Notes: a model not told the origin generated them from the letters alone. A stretch of 64,000 nt of DNA from Staphylococcus pettenkoferi (GCF_002902685.1 NZ_PPRN01000012.1:1-64000), one strand, 5' to 3'; positions 1 through 9,062 are shown, numbered from the stretch's first letter. Numbers and translations are program-made.

Positions 1-1
1 C

Positions 2-463
2 TTATAAACCTAATGTGGCTTTGAGTAATGAAGTTGTCTCGCCACCAGGATAAAGTACATATAATAATATATATACTGCAACACCTGTAATCGCCGTAAA
101 GAACCAGATGATAGAAGCTACAGGTCCAATCTTACGGTGGATATTAAACTTATCTTTATAAGCGAGAATAATTTGTATTAGCCCCAGTACCCCACCTACT
201 GTAGCTAGTACGATATGGAAGATCAAGAAGATTGTGTAGTAAACTTTGATTGAATCTGGTCCTCCAAATGCAGTATTACCAATAATAGCAGTACGTGCTG
301 CATAAATAATGAAGAATGCTAATGCAAATATTGCTGCCCATAACATGACTTTCTTATGACTTTCAATTTGTCGCTTCCATATCAGTCGCCAACCGATTGC
401 TACGAGAATCGCGCTGATAACGATGAAGCTAGTACTTAATGTCGGTAAAATAGGTACACTCAT
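2..463 (-). CDS. ctaM: CtaM, DUF420 oxidase assembly protein
   Basis: A 153-residue polytopic membrane protein of the DUF420 family, with four to five hydrophobic segments and almost no soluble domain. In S. aureus the homologue CtaM sits next to ctaB and is needed for a working QoxABCD heme-copper quinol oxidase; that role is family knowledge, not visible here. An ATG at 472 lies directly on the AAGGA ribosome site, so I chose the ATG at 463 (start MSVPILPT), about eight bases behind it. The gene follows ctaB by about 80 bases on the same strand and is probably co-transcribed. The stop codon lies at 2-4, so the gene is complete at the window edge. Its targets, qoxABCD, are about 58 kb away in this window. 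Confidence 0.85.
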   Translation of the reverse strand: MSVPILPTLSTSFIVISAILVAIGWRLIWKRQIESHKKVMLWAAIFALAFFIIYAARTAIIGNTAFGGPDSIKVYYTIFLIFHIVLATVGGVLGLIQIILAYKDKFNIHRKIGPVASIIWFFTAITGVAVYILLYVLYPGGETTSLLKATLGL

Positions 464-543
464 AACTTCCATCCTTACTTACTTTATTTCAGACTGCGAG
501 AACCAGTCTTATTTACAGTATTGCGCCGCTAAAGTATCTTGAA

Positions 544-1455
544 TTAAAACATTTTAATCAATGACACAATAACGGTAAGAACGAAGAACACGACCAAGTA
601 ATTTAATGAATAAATGAACATCTTCGTTGCCCATTTCGTATGATCTGTATTCTTCTTGAAGCTTGTAAAGCCAACAAAGAACCAACCTAAGTTGAGTAAC
701 GTTGCGAGAACCATAAACGTCGTACCTAATTGACTAAACAAGAATGGTAACGGTAGTAGACAAACTAACCAGAAGAACATGCTTGCACGCGTACGATTGA
801 AACCTTTCACTGAAGGTAACATAGGAATGTTCGCTAAGCTATATTCATCTTGGCGTTTAATCGCTAACGCGTAGAAGTGAACAGGTTGCCAGCAGAACAC
901 GACTAAGAAGAGTGCAATCGCTGTAAGGCTGATATTTCCTTCTAACGCTGCCCAACCGATAAGTGGCGGTACAGCTCCTGGAAAGCTTCCTATAACAGTA
1001 TTCCAAACTGTATGACGTTTAGACCAGATAGAGTAGAAAGACACATAACCTACTATACCCATCAAGCCGATAACGCCTGAAGCAACATTAAGTGTGAAGA
1101 GCAATGCTTCCCCTATAAGCATCATCCCAAAACTTAGTAATATTAAATTTCGATCTGAAATTCTATTATTTACAGTTGGTCGTTTCTGCTTACTAGGCAT
1201 GATACTATCGATATCTTGGTCATAGTAGTTATTTAAAGCACAAGAACCGCCCATGATAAGCGTTGAACCAACTATCATAATTAAGATTTGTGGTATAGAT
1301 GAGAGGAAGGAATGATGTGCGAACACAACTGCTAACCACGCACCAGCGAATGCAGGAATTAGATTACCTTGAACCAATCCCATCTTGATAATCTCTTTCA
1401 GCTCTTTGAGACTGACACGCGTTGATGTGTGAGACATCACTTGTTCTTGTTTCAT
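544..1455 (-). CDS. ctaB: Protoheme IX farnesyltransferase (heme O synthase)
   Basis: Adds a farnesyl group to heme B to make heme O, the first step to the heme A/O used by the aa3/bo-type oxidase. The 303-residue protein shows the UbiA-type prenyl-diphosphate site [10 protein letters not shown] near residue 75 and a second conserved segment (YSIWSKRHT...GAVPPLIGW) in the middle, spread over about eight membrane helices. A strong AGGAGGGA site precedes the ATG. It leads a two-gene unit with ctaM and is divergent from ctaA across an unusually long spacer. Length is normal for the family. Confidence 0.95.
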   Translation of the reverse strand: MKQEQVMSHTSTRVSLKELKEIIKMGLVQGNLIPAFAGAWLAVVFAHHSFLSSIPQILIMIVGSTLIMGGSCALNNYYDQDIDSIMPSKQKRPTVNNRISDRNLILLSFGMMLIGEALLFTLNVASGVIGLMGIVGYVSFYSIWSKRHTVWNTVIGSFPGAVPPLIGWAALEGNISLTAIALFLVVFCWQPVHFYALAIKRQDEYSLANIPMLPSVKGFNRTRASMFFWLVCLLPLPFLFSQLGTTFMVLATLLNLGWFFVGFTSFKKNTDHTKWATKMFIYSLNYLVVFFVLTVIVSLIKMF

Positions 1456-1754
1456 AATCTCCCTCCTAATTATTCATATAGTACTATGATATTACAATTT
1501 CAGGTAAAAGACTACAGACTAAACCAATAATTTGTGACAGACAAACGACAAAGTATTGCAATATTATTATAGAAACGCAAATAATCCATACTTTATATAT
1601 CGATGGCGACCAGTTAAGGAGGGTTGAGTCGCGTAATCAATTTGTTAAAAGAGGCTAACGACAATGAAGAATGTACGCCATTGTCCTTTCATACATCTGT
1701 CTAAAGCGCCCTCGTTTTTTCTTTCATAAAGCTGTCCAGATCTCGTCACGAGGT

Positions 1755-1880
1755 CAGTTTTTGTTGAGTTCAGACAGCTACTGTGCTACTTTCTCTGTTC
1801 ATCGCACTGATCTTATCAGTAAAACTTTGATGTAGGATTGAAAGTAGTCGTGCCAAGTGAATGAACAGAGACACTTTCAA
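1755..1880. repeat. Structured intergenic repeat, degenerate copy
   Basis: The segment starts with the 35-36 base direct repeat also found at 2090-2124 (core TGAGTTCAGACAGCTACTG). It then folds back on itself: TCTCTGTTCAT at 1792-1802 matches ATGAACAGAGA at 1861-1871 as a perfect inverted repeat, CTACTTTC at 1786-1793 pairs with GAAAGTAG at 1840-1847, and ACTGAT-CTT-ATCAGT makes an inner hairpin. It does not code. Confidence 0.65.
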
Positions 1881-2015
1881 ACGCGAAAAAATCATTAGGA
1901 TGAAGCGATTTTACTACCCGTAAATGAGCAAAGAGGAATGATTCTCGACTAATCCTTTTATCTCTACAAGTTAAAATAAACACTTCAAGACAAGGAAATG
2001 AAAATGGTGAAGCAA

Positions 2016-2124
2016 GGGAGAGAAAGACAGAAATCTATTTGATTTCGTCGTCTTTCCTTCGCAAGGCGGACTAGAACTTAACACAACGCCAGTTTTGTTG
2101 AGTTCAGACAGCTACTGCGCTACT
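2016..2124. repeat. Dispersed double-hairpin module, copy 1
   Basis: The first hairpin is built around AGAAATC-TATTT-GATTTC with outer stem GAAAGAC/GTCTTTC. The second is AACTTAACA paired with TGTTGAGTT. The end reads CAGACAGCTACTGCG. The same order of parts occurs at 13061-13160 with different but still complementary stems. Confidence 0.65.
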
Positions 2125-2293
2125 ATCCGTAAATGACTAATGAGCCATTTTCATTAACGCAGGATTGAGGTATTTAGTTTAACTTGTCATTATAAAGACA
2201 CAAATTAAAGGCATATCCTTGTTATAATAATACTAAGATTTTATTATGTTCAGTGAGAACATAGAAACGGTATATTAAAGAGAAATATGGTGA

Positions 2294-2325
2294 AACTGAG
2301 GAACGGACTATTCCTTAGTTTCTTT
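2294..2325 (+). promoter_or_regulatory. Hairpin in the ctaA leader
   Basis: AACTGAGGAA and TTCCTTAGTT pair over ten bases (one G-T) around a seven-base loop, followed by a short T-rich run, ending just before the ctaA start region. It could be an attenuator, a terminator of an upstream transcript, or an mRNA-stabilising stem. Nothing in the sequence decides between these. Confidence 0.45.
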
Positions 2326-2341
2326 GATGGGGTGTTTAACA

Positions 2342-3250
2342 TTGTTTAGAAAGCGTAACCTTAAGTGGTTATCTATTATAGCGACACTCATTATGGCTTG
2401 GGTCCAACTTGGTGGTGCTTTAGTCACGAAGACGGGATCTGAAGATGGTTGTGGGACAGATTGGCCTTTATGTCACGGCGCGTTAATCCCTGATAGCATG
2501 CCAATTCAAACGGTCATTGAATTAAACCATCGTGCTGTGAGTGCCTTGTCTTTAATCTTTGTATTATGGTTGGTCATCGTTGCTTGGCGCCATATTGGTT
2601 ACATCAAAGAAGTTAAGCCGTTATGTATTATCAGTGTCGGCTTCTTGCTTATTCAAGCCCTTATCGGAGCTGCCGCAGTCGTTTGGCAACAGAACGCTTA
2701 TGTATTAGCCTTGCACTTTGGTATCTCACTTGTCAGCTTCTCATCTGTGTTTGTTCTGACATTGATTATCTTCGAAGTAGATAGAAAGTATGACGCGGAT
2801 GAACTTTATATTCATAAACCGCTACGTGTCTTAACTTGGTTGATGGCCGCTATCGTTTACTTAACGATTTACACTGGCGCATTAGTTCGTCACAAGAAAG
2901 CAAGTTTAGCTTATGGTGATTGGCCAATTCCATTTAGCGATCCATTGCCACATAGCGTAGTAGATTGGGTCAACTTCACCCACCGCTGTATGGCACTCAT
3001 CGCTTTCATTTGGATTCTGATTTCATTTATCCATGCGATTAAAAATTATTCAGAGAACCGTACGATTCGTTACGGCTACACTGCAGCCTTTATATTAATC
3101 ATTCTACAAGTCATTACAGGTGCTTTATCGGTGATTACACATGTGAATCTGATTATCGCATTATTACATGCTTTAATTATCACAATACTCTTCGGTCTGA
3201 TTGCCTACTTCATGGTTCTGATGATAAGAACGATTCGAAGTGGACATTAG
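2342..3250 (+). CDS. ctaA: Heme A synthase
   Basis: Oxidises the methyl group of heme O to give heme A for the QoxABCD-type oxidase. The protein has about eight membrane helices in two homologous halves. The extracytoplasmic cysteine pair is seen in [11 protein letters not shown] early in the protein, and heme-ligand histidines are seen in ELNHRA, LHFG, THRC and LLHA. Three in-frame starts exist: TTG 2324, ATG 2327 and TTG 2342. I chose TTG 2342 ([10 protein letters not shown]) because GGGGTG lies about eight bases before it and because S. aureus CtaA, as I recall it, begins at this point. Either earlier start adds five or six residues. A strong terminator follows. Confidence 0.9.
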   Translation: MFRKRNLKWLSIIATLIMAWVQLGGALVTKTGSEDGCGTDWPLCHGALIPDSMPIQTVIELNHRAVSALSLIFVLWLVIVAWRHIGYIKEVKPLCIISVGFLLIQALIGAAAVVWQQNAYVLALHFGISLVSFSSVFVLTLIIFEVDRKYDADELYIHKPLRVLTWLMAAIVYLTIYTGALVRHKKASLAYGDWPIPFSDPLPHSVVDWVNFTHRCMALIAFIWILISFIHAIKNYSENRTIRYGYTAAFILIILQVITGALSVITHVNLIIALLHALIITILFGLIAYFMVLMIRTIRSGH

Positions 3251-3267
3251 CCATAGAATGATATATA

Positions 3268-3302
3268 GACCTTGAGGAACGTAACCTCAAGGTCTTTTTT
3301 CT
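3268..3302 (+). terminator. Terminator of ctaA
   Basis: GACCTTGAGG and CCTCAAGGTC form a perfect ten-pair stem with a seven-base loop and are followed by TTTTTT. Confidence 0.9.
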
Positions 3303-3307
3303 ATATC

Positions 3308-3343
3308 GTAAAAAAGCAAGAGCCCGTATAGAGCTCTTGCTTA
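3308..3343 (-). terminator. Terminator of ftsW
   Basis: AAGCAAGAGC and GCTCTTGCTT form a stem. On the minus strand the A-run at 3308-3314 gives the T tail. It lies just past the ftsW stop. Confidence 0.85.
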
Positions 3344-3347
3344 ATTG

Positions 3348-4583
3348 TTAATAGCGACGCGGAATATCTACGTTACGCTGATGTTTCTGTGCTTGTTTCT
3401 TGCGCGCTTCATCAATTTTAATCTGTTTAGCTGTGATAAGTAATAGACCCATTGCGATACTCAAGCTGATCATAGATGAACCACCGAAACTGATAAACGG
3501 CAATGGCACACCTGTCAATGGAATCGTACCTGAGATACCACCTAAGTTAACGAACGTTTGACTACCGATGTAACTTGCGACACCCACACACACGAGTTTG
3601 TAGAAATAAGATGTCGTCTTATTCGCTAAGACAAAGGCTTTGTATACGATGAAGAACAGTAAGCAAATGACGAATAACCCGCCGATTAAACCGAGTTCTT
3701 CACAAATAATCGCAAAGATAAAGTCTGTATGCGGTTCTGGTAGATAACCGAGTTTCAGCACACTGTTACCGAGCCCTCGTCCCAACAGTCCACCATTACC
3801 GATTGCGAGCAGCGAGTTAGAGACGTGATAACCTGTACCAGACTCGCTGTTGAACGGATTGGTAAAAGTACTAAAACGTGCGGCTAAATAATCAGGAAAG
3901 GCCCCTAATAGTAAGAAGAGTCCACCTACTAATATGATACCGAAGAGGATGATAAACCCATACTTCAATATCTTCTCAATTCCTACCCCAGCGTAGAGAA
4001 TAACCGCAAAGACAACCATAAGTATAAGCAATGTTTGACCTACGTCACGTTGCAGAAGTACAAGTGCCACACAAATGCCTGCCAGAATAAGAGGGGACAT
4101 CAGTACTTTAGGTTCTCTGAAGACTCGTGGCCGCTTCTTCTCTATCATAAACGACAAATAAAGGACTAACGCGATCTTCAAGAATTCTGAAGCTTGTAAG
4201 TTCATAAAACCTAAATGAATCCAACTTTTAGAACCATTGATATTACTACCAATCAATAATGTAGCGACTAGTAAACCTACCATGACTAGCATCATAATCT
4301 TCTGGAATTTAAGCGTTTGTAAGATCTTGACGTTCATAAAGAAGGCCATGAAGAATACCAGTCCCATACTGACAATGACATAAAGCAATTGTCGCGTATA
4401 GAAGTACGTACCACTTACAGGCGTACCATTGGTCAACGTTCCTTTCGTCGCAGCTACCATGCTTGCGCTATAAACCATGATGATGCTGATTAAGCACAAG
4501 ATGACATAGGTCACGACTAAAGGATAATCTATGTATTTAGAATATTTACCTATGTATCGTAGAAATTGTTTTAAATTATTCAT
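3348..4583 (-). CDS. ftsW: FtsW, SEDS peptidoglycan polymerase of the divisome
   Basis: A 411-residue SEDS-family membrane protein with about ten helices. In this family it polymerises lipid II into septal glycan together with a class B penicillin-binding protein. Visible family features are the GSKSWIHLGFMNLQASEFLKI segment near residues 115-135, the long extracytoplasmic loop with the ARFSTFTNPF stretch, and the C-terminal PLPFISFGGSS signature near residues 360-372. ylaN lies upstream on the same strand, as in Bacillus and S. aureus. The usual next gene, pycA, is missing here: only about 97 bases with two terminators separate ftsW from ctaA. Confidence 0.93.
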   Translation of the reverse strand: MNNLKQFLRYIGKYSKYIDYPLVVTYVILCLISIIMVYSASMVAATKGTLTNGTPVSGTYFYTRQLLYVIVSMGLVFFMAFFMNVKILQTLKFQKIMMLVMVGLLVATLLIGSNINGSKSWIHLGFMNLQASEFLKIALVLYLSFMIEKKRPRVFREPKVLMSPLILAGICVALVLLQRDVGQTLLILMVVFAVILYAGVGIEKILKYGFIILFGIILVGGLFLLLGAFPDYLAARFSTFTNPFNSESGTGYHVSNSLLAIGNGGLLGRGLGNSVLKLGYLPEPHTDFIFAIICEELGLIGGLFVICLLFFIVYKAFVLANKTTSYFYKLVCVGVASYIGSQTFVNLGGISGTIPLTGVPLPFISFGGSSMISLSIAMGLLLITAKQIKIDEARKKQAQKHQRNVDIPRRY

Positions 4584-4628
4584 TTGCTTTACTCATCCAA
4601 TTCTCCAAAATAAGTGCAGTAATTCGGC

Positions 4629-4851
4629 TTGGGACAAAAGTAGTACTTATTTAAATTTCAATGTTAAAACTCTCGCTTGCTTATGGTCCACACTCAACTA
4701 ATTCCTCTCGCTCTAAGAGCTCTAGGAATGGATTTTCGTTGTGGTCTTAATCCATCAAGCGTCTCGAGTTCACATTGAAAATTTGCTCAAAAAATTCACT
4801 TTAAGCGCGATGTGAACTTATCTAAGATGTTAATTTCTTTTAGTGTCCCAG
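4629..4851. repeat. Self-complementary dispersed repeat, short copy
   Basis: The element is bounded by TTGGGACA and TGTCCCAG as terminal inverted repeats. Inside, AAATTTCAATGT...AACTCTCGCTTGC is complementary to the far arm GCGTCTCGAGTTCACATTGAAAATTT in segments, and GGTCCACA...ATTCCT pairs with AGGAAT...TTGTGGTC. Almost the whole 223 bases can fold into one long hairpin. The 13007-13306 copy shares long blocks with it, for example ATGGATTTTCGTTGTGGTCT and GCTCTAAGAGCTC-like centres. Confidence 0.75.
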
Positions 4852-5150
4852 CCTCGTATTTATTTATCAACATAAAATATTTGGTTTGTTTTCATTAAAA
4901 TATACTTAAAAATTCATATGTAACATTCATTAATAAAAATGAGCAATTAGAAAGAACTAATAACAAAAGTAAACACTATTACATTTTAAGTGCCATATAA
5001 AAGCAAGTAGTATCTTACAAATTCTAGCTCATTGTTTATTTTTAATTAGTATGTCCAATCGCATCACTCATCTATTCACATATTATAGCAAATATTTATG
5101 GTCAGACTCGAATAAATCTATGTGATTGCTCAAGACTTTTACTACAGAAA

Positions 5151-5196
5151 AGAAAAAAGACTGAGTCGAATCAACTAGTGATAACTCAGTCTGCAA
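5151..5196 (-). terminator. Terminator of ylaN
   Basis: AGACTGAGT at the left pairs with ACTCAGTCT at the right. The minus strand gains a T-run from AAAAGAAAAAAG at the left edge. It lies about 205 bases beyond the ylaN stop. Confidence 0.65.
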
Positions 5197-5400
5197 CCTT
5201 TCATCTATGTATCCTGTATAACTGCTATACGACATAGATACGGGTGTCCTATTAACATGCAATCCAGCTCGACTCTGTTTCACATGAAGAATAAGACATC
5301 TTTCTCTCTAACAATCTATATTCCAACTGCGACGTGCTATACCAAGTTATTCCCCTGACTCAGTTTCACACTGTAGCAGTTTGATGATTCGAACTAACTA

Positions 5401-5676
5401 TTAGACATTTGTGAAAGCTTCATGCAATTTAGAAAGTTCTTTTTCTAAACGAAGCATTAAATCTTTGCCTTCTTCTCGGTCGACTAAACCAAGTTCAACT
5501 GCAAAGTCTACTTCTTTCTGTAAGCCATACATTTGAGTGTCTAATACTTCTTCGTATAATGGGCACTGCGGTAAAGTAAGATTATCCATTTGAACTTTAA
5601 TCATTTGGAAGATTCTTTCCGCATCTTTATTTAACTGGTCATATGCCGCACTATTCAACTTCTGGCTCTTTACCAT
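5401..5676 (-). CDS. ylaN: YlaN (UPF0358), iron-linked regulator of Fur
   Basis: A small soluble helical protein of 91 residues, the full family length. In Bacillus and S. aureus, YlaN binds ferrous iron and relieves Fur repression, and is important under iron limitation. I take this from the literature on the family. The sequence itself shows only charged helices (for example [16 protein letters not shown] at the C terminus) and a single cysteine (QCPLYEEVL). The ATG has GGGGGAG seven bases upstream. It stands between the ylaI/typA cluster and ftsW, matching Bacillus order. Confidence 0.9.
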   Translation of the reverse strand: MVKSQKLNSAAYDQLNKDAERIFQMIKVQMDNLTLPQCPLYEEVLDTQMYGLQKEVDFAVELGLVDREEGKDLMLRLEKELSKLHEAFTNV

Positions 5677-5952
5677 GACATACTCCCCCTATCATTTATA
5701 GCTTATAAATCAAATTCTATCTTACTGTTGAGTAAAAAGCAAGCCAATTCCAAGAATATGCTTACACTTGTGAGATGTGATAAAATTATTAAGAAAGTGT
5801 TTACAAGATAACACATTACATCTCAGTAAATGTCGATATATTTGTATGGTAACGTTTTCAAGATGAATTGCAACTATTTTATAACTCTGAGAAATTCGAA
5901 ATCAACACAACCATACATAACGATACTAATAATCAATCGAGGGAGTGGAATT

Positions 5953-6435
5953 ATGATACAAATTACGGGCGCTGTTAAATTCCCAATCACTTTAGATAGC
6001 ACAACTTGGATCTTCGATGATCGCAAGGTACGTATTGAAGATTTAGAGAAAGGTGTCTTCGAAGGCACTAAACCTATCGCATTTGAAGACAACCGTGAAT
6101 GGAACCGTGCCATTCTTGAGGGACAAACAAATCCTCCAACATTAAACTCTGAAATTAAATATAAACGTCGTTCTTTCCTAGAAGGTACATTCGTGATTAA
6201 CATGACACCATTTTTCAAAAATGCAGAGCCAGAGAAAGATGCATCTATCATTCGTTTATCTAACGAAGAAACATCAGTGGATGTGCCACTAGAACTCTTG
6301 CCTTACCTCTTCTTCCAGTTTGCGAAGGAAGGTAAACGTCTTTACGAGGACAACATGGTAGATAGTTTCGTCTATATTCCAGATAAAGGTTACGACTACC
6401 AAATCAAGCACGTCACACAAATCGAGGTGCGATAA
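5953..6435 (+). CDS. Conserved hypothetical protein next to ylaI
   Basis: Encodes 160 residues from ATG 5953 (MIQITGAVKFPITLD), which follows a GGGAGTGGA ribosome site. The open frame extends further upstream, but that part has no ribosome site and no protein-like composition. The protein is soluble and beta-rich in appearance, with no signal peptide or catalytic motif that I recognise. I remember the same protein in staphylococcal genomes beside typA/ylaN, where it is annotated as hypothetical. It is followed after four bases by ylaI, so the two are probably translated together. Function unknown. Confidence 0.75.
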   Translation: MIQITGAVKFPITLDSTTWIFDDRKVRIEDLEKGVFEGTKPIAFEDNREWNRAILEGQTNPPTLNSEIKYKRRSFLEGTFVINMTPFFKNAEPEKDASIIRLSNEETSVDVPLELLPYLFFQFAKEGKRLYEDNMVDSFVYIPDKGYDYQIKHVTQIEVR

Positions 6436-6439
6436 GCCG

Positions 6440-6613
6440 ATGAGGAAAGTCACATGTATAATTTGTGATACAGAGGTTTATATCGACGAACGTACGCTAG
6501 AAGCTAAGCGTTTACGTAATGATCCGATTCATACCTTTATGTGTGATGAGTGTAAAAGTCGACTCGATACACCTAAGCAACGACGTCAAAAGACAACATT
6601 TAATCATCGCTAA
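6440..6613 (+). CDS. ylaI: YlaI-type zinc-ribbon protein (DUF2197)
   Basis: A 57-residue protein starting MRKVTCIICDTEVYIDE. Two CxxC pairs (Cys6/Cys9 and Cys35/Cys38, read as CIIC and CDEC) predict one structural zinc. The C-terminal third is very basic (KQRRQKTTFNHR). It matches the YlaI family found beside typA and ylaN in Bacillus; no biochemical role is established that I know of. The start is four bases after the previous stop, with GAGGTG about ten bases upstream. A strong terminator follows. Confidence 0.85.
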   Translation: MRKVTCIICDTEVYIDERTLEAKRLRNDPIHTFMCDECKSRLDTPKQRRQKTTFNHR

Positions 6614-6621
6614 TATGTAAT

Positions 6622-6666
6622 CACGCTCTCATGACTGTCCTAAGGTCTTGAGAGCGTTTGTTTTTT
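6622..6666 (+). terminator. Terminator after ylaI
   Basis: CGCTCTCA and TGAGAGCG pair around an internal GAC/GTC stem and are followed by TTTGTTTTTT. Confidence 0.85.
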
Positions 6667-6757
6667 GAGTAGTACTATGAATAATTTTTATCCTATGAGT
6701 TATTGACTTATCCTTATACAGTAACGTCTTTCTCCCTAACCCCACAGCCACAAATCC

Positions 6758-6794
6758 TAAAAAAGCACCCACCCCACTGTTGGGATGAGTGCTC
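6758..6794 (-). terminator. Terminator of typA
   Basis: AGCAC-CCA-CCCCA pairs with TGGGATGAGTGCT. The A-run on the left is the T tail on the minus strand. Confidence 0.8.
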
Positions 6795-6812
6795 TATTAC
6801 TGCAACTAATTA

Positions 6813-8660
6813 TTATTCTTCGTCTTGCATCATTTGTTTAACACGTTTTGCTTCTTTTTCACGTGCACCTTTTTCTAGTATTTTCTTTCTAATACGGATG
6901 GATTCAGGTGTCACTTCAACTAACTCATCGTCGTTGATAAATTGAAGTGCTTCTTCAAGCGTTAAGATACGAGGACGTTTCATAGTTTCTGTTTGGTCTT
7001 TCGTAGCTGAACGTACGTTAGTTTGATGTTTCGTCTTCGTGATATTTACTGTTAAGTCATTTTCACGATTATGTTCACCAACAATCATACCTTCATACAC
7101 ATCTGTACCAGGTTCCATAAAGTTCGTACCGCGGTCTTCTAAGTTAATAATCGCATAAGAGCTTGCTTGACCTTTGTCCATTGATACGAGTGCACCATTA
7201 CGACGACCACCTAAACGGCTCTTAATACGTGGTCTGAATTCTTCAAAGGTATGGTTAATGATACCGTAACCACGTGTTTGAGACATAAATTCAGTTGTGT
7301 AACCAATCATACCACGCGCTGGCACCATAAAGATTAAGCGAGTAAGACCATTATCTGTAGTAATCATATCTTCCATTTCGCCTTTACGCGCACCTAGAGA
7401 TTCGATGACTGCACCTGTGTAGTCAGATGGTACCTCACATTGAACACGTTCAAACGGTTCACAAGTCACGCCATCAATATCACGTAAGATAACTTGTGGT
7501 TTAGACACTTGTAATTCATAACCTTCACGTCTCATATTTTCGATTAGAATAGATAAGTGAAGCTCACCACGACCTGCAACAATCCAAGTGTCTGGTGAAT
7601 CTGTTTCAGTAACTTTGAGAGATACGTCTGTCTCAAGTTGCTCGTCTAAGCGTTCTTGAATTTGGCGTGCAGTTACGTAATCACCTTCACGACCTGCAAA
7701 TGGTGAATTGTTAACTTTAAATGTCATTTCCAATGTAGGTTCGTCAATTCTGAGCACAGGTAATGCTTCTTGATGGTCTTGCGGTGTTACCGTTTCACCT
7801 ACGTTAATGTCTTCCATACCTGATACAGCGATGAGGTCCCCTGCTTTCGCTTCTTCGATCTCTTCACGATTTAAGCCGAAGTAACCGAAGAGTTTCGTTA
7901 CACGGAAGTTCTTCACGGATCCATCAAGTTTTAAAAGTGATACGCTGTCGCCAACTTTGATTGTTCCTCTGAACACACGACCGACACCGATACGGCCTAC
8001 GTAATCATTGTAATCGAGGAGTGCGACTTGGAATTGAAGTGGTTTGTCGCTATTATCAACCGGTGCTGGAACATAGTCGATAATTGTTTCATATAATGCT
8101 TTCATGTTGTCGTCTTGTTGTTCTGGGTCAAGGCTTGCTGTACCGTTGACTGCTGAACTGTAAACAACAGGGAAATCACATTGTTCTTCAGAAGCATCGA
8201 GTTCGATAAAGAGATCTAATACTTCATCAACTACTGCTTCAGGACGTGCTGTCGGTTTGTCGATTTTGTTGATTACGACAACAGGTTTAAGGTTTTGTTC
8301 TAACGCTTTTTTCAACACAAAGCGAGTTTGAGGCATTGTACCTTCGTACGCATCGACAACAAGTACAACACCGTCTACCATTTTCATAATACGTTCTACT
8401 TCGCCACCAAAGTCAGCGTGACCTGGTGTATCTAATATATTAATACGATTACCGTTATAATCTACTGCTGTGTTCTTAGAAAGGATTGTAATACCGCGTT
8501 CTCTTTCTAAGTCATTGGAGTCCATTGCACGTTCATCAACATGTTCATTTTCACGGAAAATACCAGATTGTTTAAGTAATTCATCAACAATCGTAGTCTT
8601 ACCATGGTCGACGTGCGCGATGATAGCAATATTACGAACATCTTCTCTTAAATTAGTCAT
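6813..8660 (-). CDS. typA: TypA/BipA ribosome-associated GTPase
   Basis: A translational GTPase of 615 residues that binds the ribosome and helps large-subunit assembly, especially in cold or stress. The GTP-binding motifs are plain: AHVDHGKTT (P-loop, residues 13-21), DTPGHADF (G3) and NKIDKP (G4), followed by the beta-barrel domain 2, EF-G-like domains and the TypA-specific C-terminal domain ([13 protein letters not shown]). The open frame runs further upstream, but I chose the ATG at 8660 ([10 protein letters not shown]): it has an AAAGGAA site and gives the exact family length. Divergent from ylaF across about 100 bases. Confidence 0.97.
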   Translation of the reverse strand: MTNLREDVRNIAIIAHVDHGKTTIVDELLKQSGIFRENEHVDERAMDSNDLERERGITILSKNTAVDYNGNRINILDTPGHADFGGEVERIMKMVDGVVLVVDAYEGTMPQTRFVLKKALEQNLKPVVVINKIDKPTARPEAVVDEVLDLFIELDASEEQCDFPVVYSSAVNGTASLDPEQQDDNMKALYETIIDYVPAPVDNSDKPLQFQVALLDYNDYVGRIGVGRVFRGTIKVGDSVSLLKLDGSVKNFRVTKLFGYFGLNREEIEEAKAGDLIAVSGMEDINVGETVTPQDHQEALPVLRIDEPTLEMTFKVNNSPFAGREGDYVTARQIQERLDEQLETDVSLKVTETDSPDTWIVAGRGELHLSILIENMRREGYELQVSKPQVILRDIDGVTCEPFERVQCEVPSDYTGAVIESLGARKGEMEDMITTDNGLTRLIFMVPARGMIGYTTEFMSQTRGYGIINHTFEEFRPRIKSRLGGRRNGALVSMDKGQASSYAIINLEDRGTNFMEPGTDVYEGMIVGEHNRENDLTVNITKTKHQTNVRSATKDQTETMKRPRILTLEEALQFINDDELVEVTPESIRIRKKILEKGAREKEAKRVKQMMQDEE

Positions 8661-8758
8661 TTTATATTTTCCTTTCTTATTGTAGATTCCCACTTTTAAT
8701 TGTAACTTTTTTATTATATCATATAATAGATGAAAGAATACAAAAAGGTGTGATTCAG

Positions 8759-8959
8759 ATGGAACAAAAGTCACAGAAAAAATCGAAAGCGATTTTCTGG
8801 GTACTCGCTGTCCTAGCGATTGTCTTTCTTACCCTCTTTAGCTTCAGTATAGGTGCTGGAAATATTCCATACATGATTTTAACACTTATACTATTCATTG
8901 CAACATTTGGCGTAGGTTTCTCGCTCAAGAAGAAATATAGAGAGAATGACTGGTTCTAA
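8759..8959 (+). CDS. ylaF: YlaF-like small membrane protein (DUF5325)
   Basis: A 66-residue protein with two membrane helices (about 13-32 and 36-56), a lysine-rich N terminus and a basic C-terminal tail (KKKYREND). Location beside typA matches ylaF of Bacillus. The ATG at 8759 follows AAAGGTG by about eight bases; a GTG three codons earlier sits inside that site and is unlikely. No function is known to me. Confidence 0.75.
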   Translation: MEQKSQKKSKAIFWVLAVLAIVFLTLFSFSIGAGNIPYMILTLILFIATFGVGFSLKKKYRENDWF

Positions 8960-9062
8960 GGAATTCAGCTCGTATAAATTTAGATACGTACATCTCGAAA
9001 CGCGCATCTTATAGAAAAATGCGATGAGATACGTCAATCCAAAGCATGTCATATGACGAAGT

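Larger units (their letters stand above)
1456..2341. other. Long ctaB-ctaA divergent spacer with repeated structured sequence
   Basis: About 880 bases between divergent ctaB and ctaA hold no credible gene. A direct repeat (1755-1790 and 2090-2124) and several inverted repeats fill the middle. A hairpin module at 2016-2056 is shared with the element at 13 kb. Promoters for both heme genes must lie here, but I could not pick them with confidence. Confidence 0.7.
4584..5400. other. Non-coding ylaN-ftsW spacer
   Basis: About 820 bases. It holds a self-complementary repeat element (4629-4851), an AT-rich stretch with nothing I recognise (about 4860-5140), and a terminator behind ylaN (5151-5196). 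An open frame at 5083-5283 overlaps that terminator and has no family features. Confidence 0.7.

Noticed and set aside
5083-5283. 66-codon open frame in the ylaN-ftsW spacer, minus strand
   Set aside because: It runs through the terminator hairpin of ylaN, has no ribosome site and no protein-like features.
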